Assembly: GCA_026225945.1 (NCBI GenBank) | Contig: JAMJFZ010001089.1 | Location: forward strand, 6,472,501-6,536,500 | Source of the DNA: Cricetomys ansorgei | Lineage: Eukaryota; Chordata; Mammalia; Rodentia; Nesomyidae | Length of the DNA: 64,000 nucleotides | Direction of reading: 5' to 3' | In this document: positions 29,100 to 49,350 of the stretch, piece by piece | How the letters are laid out: the number at the start of each line of letters is the position of its first letter | Position numbering within the stretch: the first letter of the stretch is position 1 | Translations under genes and position numbers: made by a program | Notes under the pieces: model-generated | The model's input: only the letters and a program-made list of their open reading frames with translations | What the model was told of the DNA's origin: nothing | The model's database searches: none

Positions 29100-29237
29100 A
29101 GTTTTGTTTCTTTGTTTGTTTCTCTGTTGTAACTCTAGCTGTCCTGGAGCTCACTCTGTAGACCAGGCTGGCCTCAAACTCACGGAAATCCCCCTGCCTC
29201 TGCCTCCCAAGTGCTGGAATTAAAGGTATGTGCCGAA
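29100..29237 (-). mobile_element. B1 SINE, reverse
   Basis: CTCTAGCTGTCCTGGAGCTC, GACCAGGCTGGCCTCAAACT, TCCCAAGTGCTGGAATTAAA. Confidence 0.85.
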
Positions 29238-29845
29238 TTTTTTTTTTTTTTTTTTAACAAACTGCCCCAAACACAAAAGCATCATCTCACAGTTCAACAG
29301 CCCAGTGTCAACCCTGGTCTCACAGAGCTAAGGCCATGGTGCTGGCTAACCATCAGTTAGGTACCTGTTAACTTGGAACTGAAGAACACCCCCAGCTCCT
29401 TCCAGGCCGGAACACTTGGGTAGAACTAACAATCCGTGACTCATAGTGTGGTCAGTCAGATCCCAGAATCCTCCTCTCTCCACACCAGAGGCATTCACAG
29501 TTTTAATATCACAAAACACCTGTGCTATGACTAATCTCTCTTTTTTCCTAGAATCATGGAATGCCTGACTTTTCCTTCCCTCTGCAGCTATAGTGCTTCC
29601 ATTGGCTGAAACCATGGCTTCTCATGGTCTGTCTGCCACTGTCTGGTCACATCCTGCAGAGGGAACCTCTCCACCCACAAGGCTTTTTGTCTTCTGAACT
29701 AAATCTGACCTCTTTATACAAGTGAAGTTTTACTAGAACATAGCATGGCTCATTTGTCTGTCTCCTTAATCATTTGTTCAAGAGCAAGGCTGAAGACCTG
29801 GTAGAAAGACAGGATGGCCTACAGAGTAACACGTATTTCTCCAGA

Positions 29846-29985
29846 TCTGGGTGTGGAACCTCACACCTGTAATCCCAGCACTCAGGAGTCTGAGGGGTGA
29901 GGACAGCTTCCAGTTCCAGGCCAGCCCGAGCTACATAGTGAGTTTCAGACTACTTCGGGCTACAACATGAATCTTAAAATACCAA
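29846..29985 (+). mobile_element. B1-like SINE
   Basis: ACACCTGTAATCCCAGCACT, CCAGGCCAGCCCGAGCTACA; 3' half diverged. Confidence 0.65.
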
Positions 29986-30065
29986 GAGGGGGGAAAATCT
30001 CCTGTTCTAGCTTCATTTAGCCAGATTTTTAAAAGTTCTGTTTTCCCAGAATTTGGGAGGCTGAG

Positions 30066-30181
30066 CAAAAAAATAAATAAATAAATAAATAAATAAAAAT
30101 CATGCGATCAAGTCCAGTTTGGTCTGTGTGGTGAAATTATGCACTTTGCTACCTCAGCTACAGCCCCCCCCCCCCCCCCCC
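30066..30181. repeat. (AAAT)n and poly-C tracts
   Basis: (AAAT)n at 30066-30099 and a run of about 18 C at 30164-30181, 65 bp apart. Confidence 0.9.
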
Positions 30182-30899
30182 GCCATCCTTTTTATTTGCA
30201 TATAAGATTGATGTAAATGAGGTTAAATTGGTTGTTCCTTTAAAACAAGTATGCAAACGGTAGAGATTTGTGGTCATTTCTCTAACAAAGAGTTACCTGA
30301 CTACATTTAAATTTTCACCCTGCTGATTTGTGTCTGTGTCTTTTTCATTTCACTGCCAAATCCTAGAGCAAGGTTTCTGATTCAGTCTAAACACACCTTC
30401 CTGGAGCCTGATAACCAGTGTCTTATTCTAGTTATCTTAAGCGAGGGCACAATTTCACCCCTGGGGGACATTTGACTGTGTCAGGGACATTTTAGTCATA
30501 TTTTAGTCATACTACGGTGCAAGAGTGCCATGGGCATCTTACATAAATGTCAGGAAAATGCTCAAGGTGATCCTTACAGGGAAGAAATGTCTGGGCTCAA
30601 ATTGGCAAACGGTGACAGGGTAGGGCCAGGAAGTGGGTCCCTGCCTTGGTTTGGAGCGGCTACAGGCCACCAGGCTGTGTGTGGGTCTTTCAAAGGCCTG
30701 TGCGGGATGAGGTTTAACAGGAGCTAAGAACCTTTGGAAAGGAGGTGGTGCCTAATCCCTCTGCCTATGGTCTGATCAACAACCCTAAGCGTATGCTTTT
30801 AGCTTTCAAGCCCATGATCTCAGACCTGGCGACTAGCTTTAATTGTCCATTTGTGGCAGAGCAATAAACCAGAGCACAACACATAAAACTGAAGTTTTT

Positions 30900-31107
30900 A
30901 TACTTTATTTTCTGTATTGTGTGTTTTTCTGCATGAATCTCTGTGTACCACATGTATATGCCTGGTACCCATAGAGGCCAGAGCACATCAGATCCCTGGA
31001 ACTAGAGTTATAGATGGTTGTGAGTCTTCATGTGGGTACTGGGAATTGAACCCAGGGTCTCTGGAAGGGAAGCCTGTGCTCTTAACCACTGAGCCATCTC
31101 TCCAACT
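30900..31107 (-). mobile_element. B3/B2-type SINE, reverse
   Basis: GGAACTAGAGTTATAGATGG, GGGTACTGGGAATTGAACCC, ACTGAGCCATCTCTCCAACT. Confidence 0.85.
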
Positions 31108-31596
31108 ACCCCACTTTCTACTTCATAAGCATAGTCAAGGTGCACATTGAAGCTTTCCAACTGGCTTATATAAAGTCCCAACTCCTTGATCTTAGAGACA
31201 ACGTCAGGCTATGTGGATGAGATAAGCTTTGTCCATGTTTAGGAATCTTTCCCTTTAACTGAGTGATTCTTTGCTGTCTTCTGCTATACCTGCTTCCTTG
31301 GACAGAGCCTGAGGATCAATGAAGATTGAGCATCTAGTTCTAATTGACATTTGCCAGACAGGATGCCAGTGAGAAATTTTGCATCCTGCGTGCATCTGAT
31401 TTCTCTCCATGAGAGTTTACTGTTACAGGAAGTCAGCAAAACACAGTAGCTAAGGCCAGCAACTCTTGAGGTCAAACTCATCTCTATAAAGTCTATCTCC
31501 CAATGTCATCTTGTAATTTCTACTTTGTCAGTCATGTGAATTCTTCTGGAACTGACTTAAGATAACACACTTCCTGGAATGACTGTGCTGGTAATC

Positions 31597-31602
31597 TTTA
31601 TT
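31597..31602 (-). terminator. Candidate polyadenylation signal for the C6orf52-like gene
   Basis: TTTATT on the plus strand (AATAAA on minus), about 280 bases after the stop codon at 31884. It is the nearest canonical hexamer I noticed on this side. Use is inferred. Confidence 0.3.
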
Positions 31603-31670
31603 TACATCATATTCCACCATGTCAATCTCATTGCAGTCCCAGGAGTTTATCTTTATGTACAGTTTTTGAG

Positions 31671-31765
31671 GGCTGGGGATATAATTCAGTGGTAGAGAGC
31701 TTACCTAACATGTGCAAGGCCCTGGGCTCAATCCCAGTACTAGGAGAAAAATAAAATAAAAATAA
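31671..31765 (+). mobile_element. ID-type SINE
   Basis: GGGCTGGGGATATAATTCAG, TGGTAGAGAGCTTACC and CAAGGCCCTGGGCTCAATCC, with an A-rich tail. tRNA-derived, not a tRNA gene. Confidence 0.8.
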
Positions 31766-31883
31766 TACATTCAGAATCTAATACATTCCTGTAATTTTTT
31801 TTCCTCCAAAACCAAAACAAGATACAATTAATAGGTCACTTGGGGGACATAGTGAACACTTGTTGTGGGGCTTGTCTGGGATG

Positions 31884-41010
<9,127 letters not shown>

Positions 41011-41567
41011 TTCTCCTGACGCCAAAGAAAACAACTCGACCACCTTTATCCCTGGGTCTGAAATAACATCCGCTGGATCAACCTTTACAAATACCTCTTA
41101 TAAGCAGCCATAGAACAGAGCAATTACATTTAGTGGCAATTCCTGCTAGGTAATTGTCTCCTGACAATGAGCCAAAGGTGTGAGTGGAGTGGGGGATGTA
41201 TCTGTGACCACCTGGGGAAGCGTGTGCAAACTTCTCTGGCTTCCAGCTGCCGGTACCTCGCGGTATTGTCAGGACTGGGAACCTGCACAATTCGGTGTTT
41301 CAGACTTCTGCATTGCCTGCCCCACCCCCACCCCCCACCCTCAGGTAAGAATGTCACTTTCACTATCTAAAATCTAAACAAATACCACAATCTGACCAGC
41401 TCTCTCTCCAGTCATCTGCTAAGAATCTACTGGAGCCAATACATCATGGCTTTCTCTTTAGACATCTAAATATAGAAACCATTTGCCCAAACAAGATGCA
41501 GAATTATCATCAAGATGGAGCTTCATATCACACCCACTTTACACCAATGCAGATTGGAGCTAAAGTT

Positions 41568-41702
41568 TTGTTTTTTTGAGACAGTTCTAGCTGTCCTGAA
41601 ACTCACTCTGTAGGTCAGGTTGGCCTCAGACTCACAGAGAACCACCTGTCTCTGCTTCCCGAAGTGCTGGGATCAAAGCTATGGTCCACTTTGCCCAGCT
41701 AA
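41568..41702 (-). mobile_element. B1 SINE, reverse
   Basis: TTTTTTTGAGACAGTTCTAG, CTGTAGGTCAGGTTGGCCTC, GAAGTGCTGGGATCAAAGC. A second partial copy (AGACAGGATCTCTGTATAGC) follows to about 41790. Confidence 0.85.
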
Positions 41703-41877
41703 CGTTTTGTATTTTTAAGACAGGATCTCTGTATAGCAGGCTTGCTTCAGACTCATAATCTTCTGCCTCAGTTTCCCGAGTGCTGCAGTTAGAGTTCTAT
41801 TAATATTTTTACATGATAAAGCGAACAGTATGCAAGCTTTAATGTGCATTGAAACCCTCTTATATTTTCTTAGTGCC

Positions 41878-42094
41878 TAAAAAATATTATTGTATGTGTA
41901 TATGTGAGAGTATATGTGTTTATATGCTCCAATGTACATGCATGAGCCTGTGGAGTCAAGAAGAAGGTCATGGGATCCCCTGGAAGTAGAGTTACAGGTT
42001 TTTGTGAGCTGCCATGTTGGGGCTAGGCACCAAACTTGGGTCCTCTGCAAGAATAGCAAGTGCTCTCGACCACTGAGCCACCTCTTTGGCCCCA
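41878..42094 (-). mobile_element. B2/B3-type SINE, reverse
   Basis: GGAAGTAGAGTTACAGGTTT, GTGAGCTGCCATGTTGGGGC, CACTGAGCCACCTCTTTGGC. Confidence 0.8.
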
Positions 42095-42481
42095 AGTTAG
42101 TGATTTTCTAGGGGTGTCTTCACAGTTTCTCACTTGTCAAGGCAGTAATAATAATTGCACCCAATCTCCACTATTGTAAGACCCAGGGTGCTCTCTATGC
42201 CACTGGCACGGCCCCAGATAAAAGTCTCATTGCCTCACTTTGACAAGTGTCTGGGAATAACTTTTTCTCTAACATTATGAAGGCCAGGTCTGAGTGTCTG
42301 TTGACTGTGCAGTACTTCTACTTAGCACTAAACTGGCCTGCTCCCAGGGCCATTTGAATCTGTGTAAGTCACTGTTGCTTCCATTATGCCATCAAACTCA
42401 ACACAATGCTTAACTTCTGTAGCACCTTAGACTCCAATAAAACCTGATGAAGGAGTCTTTCTTTCAAAAAAAAAAAAAAAA

Positions 42482-42655
42482 AGAGCAGGGTGGTGGTCAT
42501 ATATGCCTTTAATCCCAGCCCCGGGGAGGCAGAGGCAGGGGGATCTCTGTGAGTGCCTGCCTGGTTGGTCTACAGAGTAAGTTCCAGGACAGCCAGAGTC
42601 ACAACAGAGAAATCCTGTCTCAAAAAACAAAAAAAAACAAAAAAAAAACAAATAA
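42482..42655 (+). mobile_element. B1 SINE next to the polypurine tract
   Basis: GGTGGTGGTCATATATGCCT, GGCAGGGGGATCTCTGTGAG, AGAAATCCTGTCTCAAAAAA, then an (AAAC)n tail leading into GA-rich repeat at 42661. Confidence 0.88.
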
Positions 42656-42660
42656 ACAGA

Positions 42661-43085
42661 CAAAAGAAGGAGGAGATGGAGGAGATGGAGGAGAAGGAGG
42701 AGATGGAGGAGATGGAGGAGATGGAGGAGATGGAGGAGATGGAGGAGAAGGAGGAGATGGAGGAGAAGGAGGAGACGGAGGAGAAGGAGGAGAAGGAGGG
42801 GATGGAGGAGATGGAGGAGATGGAGGGAGGAGGAGGAGGAGGAGAAGGAAGAGATGGAGGAGGTGGAGGAGAAGGAGGAGATGGAGGAGAAGGAGGAGAT
42901 GGAGGAGAAGGAGGAGATGGAGGAGATGGAGGAGAAGGAAGAGATGGAGGAGATGGAGGAGAAGGAGGAGATGGAGGAGGAGGAGGAGATGAGGAAGAGG
43001 AAGAGATGGAGGAGGAGGAGGAGAAGAAAAAGAAAACAGAGGAGAAGGAAGGAGGAGAAGGAGGAAAAGGAGCAGAAGAAGAATT
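42661..43085. repeat. Polypurine (GGAGAT/GGAGAA/GGA)n tract
   Basis: About 425 bp made almost only of GGAGAT, GGAGAA and GGA units; on the plus strand the only regular pyrimidine is the T of GAT. It produces open frames of up to 262 codons that are pure repeat and not genes. Confidence 0.95.
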
Positions 43086-44237
43086 TTAGAAACTTCTTTA
43101 GGAAGAAAACCAGAACCATGGCTGTGAATGGATGAGAACCGAGGCTGCAGGCAGGAAGGTGGAAAGTGACCATCACCAAGTTGGTCAGGAGGCCAAGGAA
43201 GGTAGAGACCAACAAGCCATGTTAAATCTGCTCAGAAAGATGTCAGGAGCAGAAGGCTTTGAGCCAGGGTTCTGGATGAAGCCGGGCATTCTGAGGCCTT
43301 GTAGATAGAGGGCTCAAAAGTACTGCTTGGCTCTTTTCCCAAATGCAAAACTAACCTAGTGCAGCTGGATTGAGCACACAAAGCAAGCTCTCTGTGCATG
43401 TGAGTGCCCAGAGAAGTTCACCACAATCTCTGCTTTCTGTAGCTCAGAAATGCAAAGGGAACAGAATACCTCTGGGAATACAGCCATACACAACCCCTAC
43501 AGTCCTAGAATCTAACAGAGTCTTCACTTTTCACGTTGATGAAGGAGAGTGAATGAGTGGGAATATTACACTCTTAACAGGGCTAATTTTTTCCACTCTC
43601 TCTTGCTTACCACTGCTGTTCAAAAAGGAATACAGTATTGTTCCTTTCTTTCTTTTCTTTTTTTTTTTCTCTTTTGGCAAATCAAACAAAGCCAGGTCAC
43701 CAATAAATATTTGCTGGATGGATAAATGAATGGAGGCTTGGCTCAGACGCAGAGAGCTTTGCAGTCAATCATTTTGAAGCACAACAAAAATCCTGTTAGT
43801 GTGTTATCGATCTCAACAGCTGGTCTTGGAAACATTGGATCTCACACTAAGATCAAGTGGTCTTTTACAAGCTGTTTTGAGAGAACGGAGGTTATTAGAA
43901 GAAGTATGTCCCGTTTGAATCTAGTTTAACAGGTATATAATTCTGCAGTGATTTTCTTCAGACAGTTGAGTCCTGCAACCTGATCTAGTTAAGACACTGC
44001 TGCCCTGGCTGGGAGCTAAACGAAAAGCTGCACCTTTGTTCTCTGTGAAAGAGAAAGTTCAGGGTCAATAGGGTGTAAAACGCAGGAGCAATAATTAGCT
44101 GCCACTTAGCTGTGTGGCCTTGGAAATGTCACTTTCCTCTGCGTGTTTCAGCATTTATAACCTAAAACCAAATTAGGATATTTTACTCTGGGCTTCATAG
44201 TTTTTCTAGTTTTTACTCTATTATGGATTTTTCTTTT

Positions 44238-44256
44238 CTTTTTTTTTTTTTTTTGA
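44238..44256. repeat. Poly-T tract
   Basis: A T-run in TTTTCTTTTTTTTTTTT context. Confidence 0.8.
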
Positions 44257-45019
44257 CGGTGTGTGTAAGTACACAAAAATATATTTAGAAGTCTAAAATC
44301 CGGTTTTACTTCAGTGAAGGAGTAACCCCATTAAAAAGTTTAAATTTTATCACTGTTCTCCAGAAATTTAGATCCACAGATTTTCATGTAATTTTAAAGA
44401 ATTAAATACCCTTGATATCTGTCAACGTACCCTCCTCCACCCTGTTATTTAACGTTCGGCTGACATACTCCTTATGTTTTCTAAGCTCTGTGATTGGCTT
44501 GATTACTTTCTAAGGTGGTTTTTGTTTTCTTTTGTAAAATCACTAGGACACTTACACTTACTGATTTCCATTCTAGAGCCAATCATATTCTATGGTTCCT
44601 GGTAGGAGCAGATTTTGTCAAGCCACGAAGCCCTCTTACAAAACCTGACAAACACAAGCAGGCAAAAGTGTGATATTCTGGCACTAACACATTCCAGCCT
44701 AGGATTAAAGCTGCAGACACTAAGCATCTGAGCTAGGTACCCACACTGAGCCCATCACATCAAACCAGTGTAGACTTTCTTCACAGTACCCAGCCTCAGT
44801 CGCTTACTAGACGCCTTGTAGCCAATTAAATGACAATCAACAGATTATTTAAATGAACTAAGCTGTAGCTAATTACATCACTCCTCTATTTTTACGTAAA
44901 TATCCTTTGACCACAGTATTCTGGAGTTCCCAGAACCTGCTTTGGTTTTGGAAGCAGTTAATTTGAAAATCATGGTGTTAATTTTTGTTTTTTAAGTTTT
45001 GTTGTTGCTGTGTGTGTAT

Positions 45020-45232
45020 TTGTCGGGGAGGGTAACTGAGACAGAATCTCATTTAGCCAAAGTGGGCCTTGAACTCCTGATTCTCCTGTCTCTGCCTCCC
45101 AAGTGTGGAGATTACAGGTGTTTTTGTTTTGTTGAAGGGAGTGAAGGCTGAGACAGGATCTCCTGAAGCCTGGGCTTGCCTCCCACCTCTGCCTCCTTAG
45201 CACTGGGTGGCAGGTCATGCTTTGCTTTGCAC
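45020..45232 (-). mobile_element. B1/B4-like SINE, reverse
   Basis: TGAGACAGAATCTCATTTAG, GGGCCTTGAACTCCTGATTC, GCCTCCCAAGTGTGGAGATT; a second partial piece (GAGACAGGATCTCCTGAAG) follows. Confidence 0.6.
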
Positions 45233-45791
45233 ACATTAAACTCTACTCCACCTCACTGATTTTAATAATTATTTTTTTTATTAAAACTTTATAAAGAACT
45301 TGCAAATTTAAAAAAATCATACAGTGGAATGAACTAAACCCAAAGTCTATATATCCTGATGGACTTCTGTAGTTAGAAAAGCCATTCTGAAACTATGGAA
45401 CTTCATATTGAATTTTACATTTTTACACATATTGAATTTTTACACTTATATTTAAAATTTAAATATATATAGATAATTTATCTATATTAATATAATATAT
45501 AAAGTAAACATATTAATATATATATGTAGAAATATATGTGTGACTTAGATGCCACAAAGAAATGAAAAATCTATGATAGACTTAAAACTAGAAAAACAAT
45601 TAGCTTTATGTTCTCTTTCATGACTCACATGTTATCTGCATTTAGTCTCTCATCACCTAATTTTTATCCTTGTCTTCTTTCTACATGTTATACTATACCA
45701 CACGCACATTTGCTTACATGCATACATATATACATATATGCTATGATCCACATGAGGGAAAACATTTTTTTATCTGTGATTGTGTGAACTT

Positions 45792-45838
45792 GATTAATAT
45801 TATATTAATATTATTATATATTATTATATAATATTAAC
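45792..45838. repeat. AT-rich imperfect palindrome
   Basis: The outer arms TTAATATTATAT and ATATAATATTAA are perfect inverted repeats around AT-only sequence. Confidence 0.8.
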
Positions 45839-46200
45839 TAGTTCCATCTATTTTCTTGCAGAACCTTATTTCGTTTTCTTTAAGGCTGAATAGTATTCCA
45901 TTCTATATATGCACAAGGTTTTCATTATTGACATTCATCCCATGATAGACAACCTGGTTTCCTGGCTACAGCGAATAAAGCAGCAATAAGCATGTGGGTG
46001 CAGATGTCTCTGTGGTAAAGTATGGAGATCTCTGGGTGTATTCCCAGGGGTGAAACAGTGGGATCATATGGTAGTTCTGTTTTTAATTTTTTGAATAATC
46101 GTCAAACTGATTTCCAAAATGGCTGTATTAATTTGCACCCCCACTTGAAATGAATAATGGTTCCTCTCTCATCCTCCTCAACATTTGTCAGATTATTTGT

Positions 46201-46345
46201 TTGTTTATTTATTTAATGTCTGAGTGTTCTGTCTGCATGTACACTTGCACACCAGAATAGGGTACTAGATCCCATTATATATGGTTGTGAACTACCATGT
46301 GGTTTCTGGAAATTGAACTCAGGACCTCTGGAAGATCTGTTGATC
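46201..46345 (-). mobile_element. B2 SINE fragment, reverse, inside L1
   Basis: CCATTATATATGGTTGTGAA, GAAATTGAACTCAGGACCTC. Confidence 0.75.
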
Positions 46346-46555
46346 GGCAGATTTCCTTAGTATTTAATTTTTGCAATTCTTTGTAAATTCTGGGTATTAG
46401 CCACTTGTTTGGTAGTTGGTAAATTTTCTCCCACTCTGTGCGCTGTTCTGATAGTTTCATTTGTTGTGCAGAAACTTTATTTCCATGTAGTCCTACCTAT
46501 TGAATAGTAGGGATAGTTCCTGTGCTATTGATATTCTATTCAGAAAGTTCTTGCC

Positions 46556-46715
46556 ACTAGGTGATGGTGGCACATGCCTTTAATCTCAACCCTTGGAAGG
46601 CAGAGGGAGGTGGATCTCTTGAGTTTGAGGCCAGCCTGGTCTACAAAGTGAGTTCCAGGACAGCCACAGTTACACAGAGAAACCCTGTCTCAAAAAAAAC
46701 AAAACAAAACAAAGT
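46556..46715 (+). mobile_element. B1 SINE inside L1
   Basis: GTGATGGTGGCACATGCCTT, GAGGCCAGCCTGGTCTACAA, GAGAAACCCTGTCTCAAAAA. Flanks repeat AAAGTTCTTG (46536 and 46711), a likely target-site duplication. Confidence 0.9.
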
Positions 46716-47872
46716 TCTTGACCACACCAAGAGTGAGTGTCCCTATGTTTTCTTCTAGGTGTTTCAGCATTTCAGGTTGTAAATTCTTTGATCCATTTTG
46801 AATTGATTTTTGTACAAGGTGAAAGATATGATTCTAGTTTCATTTTTCTGCAGATAGAGATCCAGTTTTGCTAGCAACAATTAATGAACATATTATTTTT
46901 TTACCCCCTCCTTTGTCAGAGGGTATAACCTTGTCATTTTATTTCTAGATCCTCTATTCCATTAGGCTACCTGGTTCTACACCAGTACCAGGCTGTTTTA
47001 TCACTATAGCTCTATAGCAAATTATACTGTAGTATAATTTGAGGTGAGGCCGGGTGTTATAATACCCCCAGCAGTGTTCTTATTGCTTAGGAATGCTTTG
47101 GCTATTCGTGTTTTTATTTATTTATTTGTTTTTTACTTTTGACTCCATATGAATTCTTGAAGTGTTTTTTCTAATCTCTTAAACTATGGCATCAAACTGA
47201 TACTATGTTAAATTTCTAGATTAACTTTGGTAGTGTAGCCATTTTCACAATATTAATTCTACCAATCCAGGCACATGGGGGCTCTTTCCATCAATTCTTC
47301 TAATAAAGATTAGGGAAATTGATGACATAGAGATGAGGAACTTTTAACAATCACACTTCCTCTGTTGTGATTTCAAAAATACCCACACTTTGGTTTCTCC
47401 AACAGCAGCTGGTATTTCCTTGGTAAGGTGCGTGTGTTGGGGGAGGGGGGCTTCCAGGAACAACAGATAAATAAGCACACCATTCTGAAACAGTTTTACT
47501 CATCTCCTCCATTTTTGGATACTATTACTACTGCATTAAAATGAGTATGACCTAAAGTAAACTGTAGCAAACCATGTAAAGGACGAAATGAGACTCTTTC
47601 ACTTTGTTCCAAGCTAAGAGGACACATTCCAACTTTAGTAGTTCTCTGGAGAAAATAACATGCTCAGGAAAACTAACAGACCAAAGATACATAAATTAAC
47701 ACAAGGGTTTCTAGTGGACTGCGGCCATAAGTATCAACTAACCCATCCGCTATACCGTGTGCTCTAAAGTTGGGGGTCCTTGGAAAACTCACTTCTAAAA
47801 CATCCCTGAACCTGCCTAAAACGTACGGAAACCTCAATGTTAATATATGGTAATATAATAACAAAGCCTGTT

Positions 47873-47940
47873 ATTGCTTTCATTAACCTTTGCTCTTTGC
47901 CCCTTAACACAGGTGAAGGAGGTGTATACTGGAGTAAATG
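47873..47940 (+). repeat. Direct repeat, copy 1
   Basis: Shares ATTGCTTTCATTAAC, TTTGCTCTTTGCCCCTTAA and AAGGAGG with 48372-48436. The family is not recognised; strand is arbitrary. Confidence 0.8.
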
Positions 47941-48371
47941 AAATGGTATGAACTGCAAAATTCGTTTTAAAAGAGAGACAAAGTTGAGATTCCCAGGAAA
48001 ATGAGAAAAGCCCCTCGCTGTCAGAGCACACCAGTAAAGCCATAACAAAATGATCGTTGTGTACTTGTTTTGGGAACTGTGATGTGTCATTTCTGGGTTA
48101 TGGTGATTCTGACCATGATAGTGAGTTTCTGATCAGTTAGAAATTATGACCTACCTTTGTTCATATTGGCACAAAATGTTTAAGGTTTTCAAGTTAAATA
48201 GTCTGTAAAAATCTGAGTGGGGGTCGTAGCTCTGAACTGTCCAGTGAGACTACGTCCCTGGTTGGTCCAGCTTTTTCTTTTTTCTTATGATTGAACTCAA
48301 TAAAATTTTCTTTCAACAAGTTGTGTGTCGGTATAATTGATTCAAAAGGACCCCACAGCATTAATATAATA

Positions 48372-48436
48372 ATTGCTTTCATTAACTTTTGCTCTTTGCC
48401 CCTTAATACTTAAGGAGGCGTACACCAGAGTCAACG
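48372..48436 (+). repeat. Direct repeat, copy 2
   Basis: Second copy about 500 bp downstream, at the edge of the CpG island. Most differences are C/T or A/G changes, several creating CpG (AGGAGGCGTACACC against AGGAGGTGTATACT). Confidence 0.8.
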
Positions 48437-49350
48437 CTAGTCGAACGTGACCGTCCTCTTCGTACCCTAGCATGGGCCTTAACGCGGGCCAATCTGACCA
48501 GAGTTTAGATCCCAGAACCTAGCCGGCAAGAAGGGCGGAGGTGCGGGATGGCCTGGCTTGCGGGCGGGACACGGACAGGCACGACCTCGCCGCACCTAGT
48601 CCGGCGAGGGGGCACCGCCAGCTCCGGGCACCGTGATCCGATCCGACGGGAAGGCCGCTTGTAATCCGAGCCATCGGGAAGCTGCGGGAGGAAAACGGCC
48701 GGCCTGGGAGACCTAGCGGGACCCTGTCTCCAGATATCAAGAAAATCGCAACGGCGGAAACCTAACAGCTGAGCCCAAACCACTACGACATTGCAGAAGC
48801 CTCCCGACAAACGCCGCTCGCCGAGGCCGGAAGTGGGCCCGCCCCTTCCCTAGACGCACCGGAAATGGGGGCTTGCGCGCAGTTCCCGCCCACTTCCCAA
48901 GGCCGGCCGAGCTCGCGGCTTACCAGGGTTTGCCTGGTCGATACAACTGTTTCCCTCTTTGCTAGGAGGACCTCCTTCCGAGGCGTCATTCCTCAAGCTC
49001 CATGAAGAAGGGCCACGTGACATCCGAGCGTGTTCCCCGTTGCTACAGAGGCAGGCGCCTGAAAGGTGGCCCTGAGGGATGACGTATAATTTGCGCGCCA
49101 ACTACGCAAGGGCCCGCCTCCGCCTCCATCGGGTTACCACGCCGGCCTGTTGTGGAAGGCACGTGTGTTGCTGAATGGAGCTAGTCGCTGGCTGCTACGA
49201 GCAGGTCCTGTTTGGATTCACAGTGCACCGCAAGCCCGCGGCGAGTGGCGACCCGGAGGTGAGACGCGGCCAGCCCGGGGCTGGGCCGGAACGGGCAGGG
49301 AGGGACGGGCTGGTTCCCTCTCGGGCCGATGCCGAGGTGCCTGCTGTTTA
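48420..49350. promoter_or_regulatory. CpG-island bidirectional promoter of PAK1IP1 (+) and the C6orf52-like gene (-)
   Basis: CpG-dense, GC-rich block in otherwise CpG-poor DNA, without a TATA box. Visible motifs: ETS/GABP-type CCGGAAGT at 48827-48834 and CCGGAAAT at 48859-48866, a CCCGCCCC GC box at 48838-48845, TGACGTA at about 49080-49086, and an E2F-like TTTGCGCGCC at 49090-49099. The PAK1IP1 start codon is at 49175. A minus-strand donor CTG/GTAAGC lies at 48924. Human PAK1IP1 and C6orf52 share a head-to-head promoter, which supports the call. Confidence 0.7.
49175..49258 (+). CDS. PAK1IP1: PAK1IP1 exon 1 (coding part)
   Basis: Residues 1-28, starting MELVAGCYEQVLFGFTVH and ending DPE, with donor GAG/GTGAGA. 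The first ATG after the CpG-island promoter matches the conserved N-terminus. Phase 0. Confidence 0.95.

Larger units (their letters stand above)
21511..31883. other. Intergenic region between GCNT2 and the C6orf52-like gene
   Basis: No exon with protein homology was recognised on either strand. It contains scattered B1/B2/B3/B4 copies, an LTR-like block at about 25795-26290, poly-C and (AAAT)n tracts and an ID-type element at 31671. Stretches 23050-24010, 24880-25790, 26290-27060, 28060-29090, 29240-29840 and 31115-31660 hold nothing I can name. Confidence 0.6.
45850..47330 (-). mobile_element. LINE-1 3' fragment, reverse, with SINE insertions
   Basis: GGCTGAATAGTATTCCATTC, AAACTGATTTCCAAAATGGC, AGATAGAGATCCAGTTTTGC, CACCAGTACCAGGCTGTTTT and CAATATTAATTCTACCAATC are classic complement-strand L1 ORF2/3' sequence. 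5'-truncated and broken by stops; interrupted by B2 (46201-46345) and B1 (46556-46715). No intact protein. Confidence 0.8.
41016..48923 (-). other. C6orf52: Presumed first intron of the C6orf52-like gene
   Basis: Lies between a candidate non-coding first exon in the CpG island (donor CTG/GTAAGC at 48924/48923, minus) and the coding exon acceptor at 41016. It contains B1 and B2 copies, the polypurine tract 42661-43085, AT-rich sequence (about 45430-45840) and an L1 remnant (45850-47330). 43090-44230, 44290-45000 and 47340-47870 show no recognised feature. Confidence 0.45.

Noticed and set aside
31671..31765. tRNA gene
   Set aside because: A-box and B-box-like motifs are those of an ID SINE with an A-rich tail; acceptor stem pairing is absent.
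42427..43215. 262-codon minus-strand and 178-codon plus-strand open frames
   Set aside because: Translations are only Ser/Leu/Phe or Glu/Gly/Met repeats from the polypurine tract and the flanking B1; no start context, no homology.
45850..47330. Active LINE-1
   Set aside because: 5'-truncated, without an intact reading frame, interrupted by B2 and B1 insertions.
47764..48090. 108-codon minus-strand frame tested as a possible C6orf52 exon
   Set aside because: No match to the C6orf52 protein, and it covers one copy of the local direct repeat.
48505..48810. 101-codon minus-strand frame in the bidirectional promoter
   Set aside because: CpG-island chance frame; the C6orf52-like start codon is in a later exon at 41010.
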